Source of the DNA: Callorhinus ursinus
Taxonomy: Eukaryota; Chordata; Mammalia; Carnivora; Otariidae
NCBI RefSeq assembly: GCF_003265705.1
Contig: NW_020312788.1
Span: 7,790,695 to 7,854,694 of the forward strand
Reading direction: 5' to 3'
DNA: 64,000 bases
This document shows, piece by piece, positions 58,819-64,000 of the stretch. Numbering within the stretch: position 1 is the first letter of the stretch; each line of letters starts with the position of its first letter. The notes under the pieces were generated by a model. The model saw nothing but the letters and a program-made list of their open reading frames with translations. It did no database searches and was not told the DNA's origin. The position numbers and the translations under genes are program-made.

Positions 58819-59570
58819 AGTGATATTTATGACATATTATCAGCGTACACTGCTTAAAAGCTTACATATGTTTTTCTCATCCGTGTAATCTAATCAAAGG
58901 TGCAAACCCTGGATCTATGCCAGTACAAACCTTCCTCATTACACGGTTGCAGCCTGCTTGGTCCATCTGGAGTTGCTGGTCTGCTTGATGTCACATGACA
59001 GATCCTACCGGTGTGGAAGATGAAAGGATGTTCAGGCCACGTGTCTGGGGATGACAGTTTTCTTTGTGAGGAACCACAGAGTCACAGCTTGTTAAATAAG
59101 CCTGTGACAGTGATAAAAGACAAAGCCATCAGTTTATAGCAGAATATGGCCTATCTGCCATGACAAACCATGCTATCTTTTCTCACACACGCTGACATCT
59201 CATAAAGCATTCCCACAAGTGGTGGCTAGAAATAGTCTCTGAAGACATCCCCTAAAGAGAGTAATAGCTTGCTGCTTATCTTTGAGCAAATGAATGGAAA
59301 AATCCTGGAGCGTACAATGTAGTTCTTTTAACTTCACAGATAAAGGTAGCTTTCTACTTAGGACATTTTGTGTGGTGGGCCTATTTCACGTAACATTAAA
59401 ATCTTGAGCAGTGACATAAAGATGACTATGAGGTCCCTGTTTCCAAAGACATGCTAATTTTGAACTCTCCTTCTATTGTTCTATAAATCCACAAGCCCAC
59501 TTTACAAAACTGTTTCTGTTTATTCAGAAACAATTCTTCTATTAACCAAATAGTAATCAAAGAACAATAG
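58819..59570. other. no recognised feature
   Basis: Moderately GC-rich 58900-59060; no repeat or exon recognised. Confidence 0.4.
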
Positions 59571-59574
59571 TAAG

Positions 59575-59820
59575 ACCTATTACCTAGTTAATGCTTATAA
59601 TGTGCTGGGCATAGTGCTAATTAGACGGTATACTTTTCAGTGAATCCTTATAACTCATATATCACCTAAACATAACTGGATGTACCATTTCCTTTCATTT
59701 AATAGTATTCTCATATTGCAAACTAGGAAACTGAGACAAATAATTTGCCTAGGTCACTGAATGGATGAATCAAAGATTGGAATGTGACACTCCTGATTTA
59801 CCATTTCCACACTACCAGAA
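59575..59820 (-). mobile_element. MIR, antisense, with foreign segment
   Basis: 'aatgcttataatgtgctgggcatagtgctaa', 'tgaatccttataactc' then, after an alien stretch (about 59657-59700), 'gtattctcatattgcaaactaggaaactgagacaaataatttgcctaggtcactgaatgg' complete the MIR core. Confidence 0.82.
59661..59697 (+). repeat. 37-bp dispersed repeat, copy 2 (inside MIR)
   Basis: 33 of 37 identical to 58782-58818. It occupies the place where the MIR consensus would have its '..aaccctatgaggtag..' bases. Confidence 0.7.
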
Positions 59821-60164
59821 TAGTAACAAATAGAATAGGAAACATTATAAAAATGGATGAAAAAATGTGAGGTCTATGGGCTTATATCCCTATTCTGAGG
59901 TCACATCTAAATTCATCAATAATTTAGATCAAGAGTGAGAGTTTAAATTGTTAGGAACAGGAATCTCAGGATGTCAGAGGATTATATTCTTTCAGAAGCT
60001 TTGCCAATGTGTGATTATTCACAAAAGAGAGCAGTTTTCAGTAACATTTGACCACTTCTTTCCTTTGCTTCTTTTTGTTCTTCCTCCCATTTTCCTAGTT
60101 TCTTTCTAGCCATCTTCCCATGACCCCGTTTCTTTTTGTTTGACTCATTCATACCTGTCCATGG

Positions 60165-60450
60165 TGTGTTTGAATTCTGGTCCCTTCTCTGCCTTATCAC
60201 CATTTTATACACACGCACATGCACACCCATTCTGCTATTATGTGCTATTTAATCATAGGATGTTTTTACATAGTTCCAAATTGTTTTACATATATAAATT
60301 TTGGCTCTCTCCTCTTTGCAGCAAATTTCTTGAGAATGTAAATGGATCACGTACTTCTCTTGTATTTATATCAGACTTTGAAGAGTCCTGGACAACTAGA
60401 AGACACTCAGTGAATGTTTATCCAATTGAAGTGCTTTTCTCAGCTAATGG
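60165..60450 (+). mobile_element. L2 3' end, sense
   Basis: 'ttcttgagaatgtaaatggatcacgtacttctcttgtattta', 'gagtcctggacaactagaagacactcagtgaatgtttatccaattgaa' follow the L2 3' end; diverged. Confidence 0.6.
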
Positions 60451-60746
60451 TTTCAAAGACTAAAGAGGAGACTGAGTCCCAGTGTAAAAATCCAAATTCT
60501 GAATAAGTTTTTCAGTAGCAATAGAAGTTTGCTTTGAAAAAAAAAAAAGTGGCTTTTTCTGGTCTACTAAAACTGAAAAAAAAAAATTCTTTCAATCCAG
60601 TGGTTCCCACTGTTCTAAGAGGACGGGCTAAGCTACATTGCTATTTTGGTTTTGATGGCCACCTTAGCTCTAAGCGATTATGACAGGCTTTTAACAAAAT
60701 TTATAAACACATTAGGATGGGAATCAGCACTGAAAAACAGTGTTTT

Positions 60747-60797
60747 TTTAAATTTTTTATTGTTATGTTAATCATACATTACATCATTAGTTTTTGT
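60747..60797 (-). mobile_element. ultra-short L1 3' tail insertion, antisense
   Basis: About 51 bp: T-rich tail and 'attgttatgttaatcatacattacatcattagttttt', the final carnivore L1 bases with a 3-base loss. Exact duplications aaacagtgtttt at 60735-60746 and 60798-60809. Confidence 0.88.
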
Positions 60798-60884
60798 AAA
60801 CAGTGTTTTAATTACAAAATTTCAAATTAAGAATGATTCAACCTGAAACTGAACTTTTAAGAGTAATTAACTGATCTTAACTGG

Positions 60885-61180
60885 TTCTCAACTCTGAGTA
60901 CATATTTGAATCAACTGAATTTAATATAAATATACATTTATGTGTATAAATAAATACACATATATGTGAATTTATTATATTTATATTGTGATATAATATA
61001 TATTTCTGTTTGTATTTATATATGTATATACACATATTATTTATACATATTTAATACATATAAATATATTAAATGTGTATAATATTCTGAATGCCATTTC
61101 CACAAATGATTGATTAAAAGGTGCCAAGGCATTTAAAAAATATTTTCAGGTGATTTTGCTGTGTATTCAGAGTAAACCAG
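60885..61180. mobile_element. MER5-like hAT MITE interrupted by AT microsatellite
   Basis: Left end 'aactggttctcaactctgagtacatatttgaatcaactg' and right end 'caggtgattttgctgtgtattcagagtaaaccagtg' are the two inverted ends of a MER5-type element. The middle, 60920-61080, has expanded into TA/TATG-rich DNA. Confidence 0.6.
60920..61080. repeat. TA-rich microsatellite-like tract
   Basis: Irregular ataaatatacatttatgtgtataaata-type DNA. Confidence 0.8.
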
Positions 61181-61189
61181 TGATTTAGT

Positions 61190-61780
61190 TTAACCAGAGG
61201 TTGGTTCTAGAGTCTTTTCTATAACAGCCTTCCCCAAGATCATGCAACCTATTTCTTTGACAGGGCAGTTTCAATATATATAATAACTCTTATGAACTGA
61301 AAAACTTGAGGTCACTTGGAAAATACATTATTTACAACCAGAAAGGAGCACACAAGGCTCTTAGGTATCATAATTAGTGTATTTTACAAATTTACTTCAA
61401 AATTAAAAAGCACATACTGGAAATATGACTTTTAAAGTCATGTCTTTCCCACTAAAGGCTTTGTGTTCTTTGTGAGAAAAGTGGGGAAATCAAGTAGAAA
61501 ATGGTTAAGAAAAAGACAGTGAAAGATTCTCAAAGAGGAAGCAACAGAAAAAGGAGAAAAAGACTTTAAGTTGGAAAAATAATCATTACCTAGTTCATTA
61601 TTTTGGAAGTTTGGCCATATCCTTTGCTTAATTTTTAGCCTCTTTCTTCAAGTTGCAGAACAGCACTACAAATCATGTTTTATGTGCATGAATGTATGTG
61701 TTGTTCTATTCATTATGAGCACTGGCAAGCTTGGTAGGAGAATGTCAAAACTCACTATCAGGTGAAACCAATTAATATTT
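61190..61780. other. no recognised feature
   Basis: AT-rich, unassigned. Confidence 0.4.
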
Positions 61781-61789
61781 ATTGAACAT

Positions 61790-62960
61790 GTATTATATGA
61801 AAGTCACTCTTAGAGTAAGGGCTTAAAGTTAGCAAGAGTAGCCAGTATATGGAGGACCTAAAAATGTTAGTCAGGCTTGTTGAGGTGGACAAGTTAGGTT
61901 TGAAAGAGACCAGAAGTAGCCCTTAGTTGGAGAGACAGAGGTAGAAAAACTTGTCAGTATCTGAGGGGACGTGATGAGAGCAATTAACAATGATTCTGAG
62001 TGATATATGAGCTTGGTCTCCTGTAATAGAAGAAGAATAAGATAATTAGAAAATAATTGCCCAATTAGGAAGATAACCTTCTGAATGGCTTGATAATATT
62101 GAACTAATGATTTGGGCCTCTTTCTTCCCCCAGACTAAGAATCATATTATAATCCTCAAACTGGAGTTTAAAAGAAGGGATGGGAAGGATGATATTGCAA
62201 GTGAAGGATAAATGAATTTCAGCTGAAGTTATTTGAAGTTTACAGGGACAAGGGCCAAGAAGATTACCACAGCACTATGCTATATATAATCTAAGATATT
62301 AAGATGATTAATGTATTCTTTTCCCTCCAACAGATAAATTAGTAAGATGATATTAAACAATTAAATAACATTTAAGTATAACAATAGAAGAGCTGTCATG
62401 AGATTAATAGAAGATTAATTGCACAATGATGAGTTATCAGAAAATAATGGCTCTAAGAGTCCCAAAGAAGTACAGATCCTTTCAATCTGTAGGGCTAAGG
62501 AAATCTGAAGAAAAACCTTGTGAATATGTATAGGTAGAAGGTAACATCCAGGGAAGAAGCCATCTGTCATCAGCTGCTTATAGGCAGGATCTTAAGACAA
62601 TTATATTAATTTACTTTATAGGAGTTGGATTTGGGGCAAGGATAGATAGGTTTAGGTACTGAACACATGTTGAATAGTTTGGGCTTTATTTTTTAAGTAG
62701 TGGGGACCCTAAGGTCTTAAAGAGGGGCCTTTTTTTGCGATCAAAGTAGTGTTAGACAAGATTGACTTGATAGTTCATAAAGAATGGAATAGAAAGGAGA
62801 GAAATTAGAGGGATAAAGTCGACAATAGAGTAGACATAAGGCAATGAGGCAATAAAGTCTGAATTTGGATTATGGCAGTGGAATAGAAAGAAAAGGTCTG
62901 ATATAGAAGTTATTCTAAAGAACTGAGATGTGACAACTGCTCCTTACTAAGTTTAGTGCT
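61790..62960 (+). repeat. probable ancient interspersed repeat, scattered blocks
   Basis: 'aatatttattgaacatgtattatatgaaagtcactc' (61772-61810) and 'gaatagtttgggctttattttttaagtagtggggaccctaaggtcttaaagaggggcc..gatcaaagtagtgttagacaagattgacttg' (62672-62770) match parts of the same ancient pattern as 33505 and 46590. The stretch between is AT/GA-rich and uncertain. Confidence 0.4.
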
Positions 62961-64000
62961 TCTATCATTTAACTGTGATCAGAAGTCTCAAATGAATTGA
63001 TTTGGTGAAACATTGGCTCAATTGAAATCTGTGACAATTTATCACTTAAAAGATCACAGAAGTCAAACCCAGAAAGCTTTCTTATTTGGATAAAATTATT
63101 CAAACACCATTTGGAAGCAGCATTTCACTTATATGCTGCCTACCAAAATTTAGGCAGCCCCTTCAATTAAGCCTTTTCTTCTGTGGAACTTATCCAGGCC
63201 AACAGCATTCCTTGGCCTCTGATGTCCCTTCCAAATCATATGTGACAGGGAGAGAATCCTCTGTCTGCACCGAAGATAGAAAATAACATTAAGTTCCAAG
63301 GCAGTATGGGTTCATTATCATTTAAAAGGATTTTGAAAACACAGAGGTTGTGAATTTGACCATATAAAAGCTCCATTTAGCTCACTGGTGCTTAGGTGAT
63401 GGTGTACAGAGAGGTCAGCTTTGTAGGTGACAAAACAATACCAATGAAAACAAAACTACAGAAGTACTTAAAACATCATAAAAATTATTAAAAAATATTT
63501 AGCATTTAGATTTTTCAAGTAATTGAATATTTTGTAGGTAATTCCTGTTTATAGGCAATGGTTGAATAATTTAAACTTTATTATATAGAATGCATGAACT
63601 TTGAAAGAGTGCATCCCCTAAGTACTCCTGAAGATCTATTGTTATATGATGTAGGTAGAGTCTTTAGTTTTGTTATTTTTCCTCTGCATTCTTTGAAAAG
63701 CCCCAGGCACACAAAGTTATACACTTAATTCTTTTATTTGCCAGTGATACACTCTGTAATTTGTTCTATGTAGGATATTCTAGGATTATACAGACATTTC
63801 CAGCACATCTTCAGATGATAATACTTCACAGAATCATGACATCCTAAATTTGGAAAAGACTTTAGAAATTATAAAGCCAACCTCCCACTCAAGACAGAAA
63901 TATCTTCTCTGACAAGGATATCCCTGACAGAAATTATCACCCAGACTGTTTGAATGCTTTGCAAGTATTCCATTCTATAGCTTCTACTATTAAAAAAAAT
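62961..64000. other. no recognised feature
   Basis: AT-rich to the window end; frame 63086-63286 plus is unmatched. Confidence 0.4.

Noticed and set aside
1..64000. A new defence, secretion or biosynthetic system
   Set aside because: There is no cluster of intact genes; all recognisable coding signal is broken transposon or retrovirus sequence.

Overview
This window is mammalian nuclear DNA from a carnivore, most likely a non-canid caniform (bear, seal or mustelid type). The evidence is seven tRNA-derived SINEC elements with the carnivore head (ggcgcctgggtggctcag type) and TC-rich/AAATAA tail, and several copies of the carnivore-type L1 3' end. I see no host protein-coding exon, no RNA gene and no CRISPR array. 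Every longer open frame that I can explain lies in an L1 or an endogenous retrovirus (ERV). The window reads as an AT-rich intergenic or deep-intronic stretch. There is a 10-N assembly gap in a CA microsatellite at 19192-19201.

Layout. 1-747: GC- and CpG-rich 5'UTR of an L1 on the minus strand, whose body lies left of the window. 1070-10985: a nested stack. An old antisense L1 (L1M type) was split by a roughly 8 kb ERV (1988-10086). The ERV has two LTRs, gag/pro/RT/RNase H/integrase remnants and a possible env-like tail, and is flanked by the target duplication ATTCC. The ERV was in turn hit by a Tigger-like DNA transposon (5640-6109, TA duplication) and by a 5'-truncated L1 (2442-4781, 17-bp duplication). 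10986-21000: MaLR LTRs, old antisense L1 pieces, SINEC copies and microsatellites. 22.7-23.8 kb: a cluster of young L1 and SINEC insertions. 26-38 kb: L2, MIR, MaLR LTRs and two L1s with 5' inversions. 41.3-43.3 kb: a second, antisense ERV pol remnant. 45-50.4 kb: ancient L2, MIR, MER5 and MER20-type copies. 53.2-54.5 kb: a third 5'-inverted L1. 54.5-64 kb: mostly unannotatable sequence with a few MIR, L2 and hAT relics.

No genes work together here and I found no candidate new biological system. The best observations concern genome history: the datable insertion stack, the strong CpG asymmetry between the two LTRs of one provirus, two paralogous modules in the carnivore L1 3'UTR, three twin-priming L1 inversions, ultra-short L1 tails with perfect or near-perfect target duplications, and a 37-bp motif that seems to have been copied into an ancient MIR. 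Repeat family names are from memory of consensus patterns and should be confirmed with RepeatMasker.
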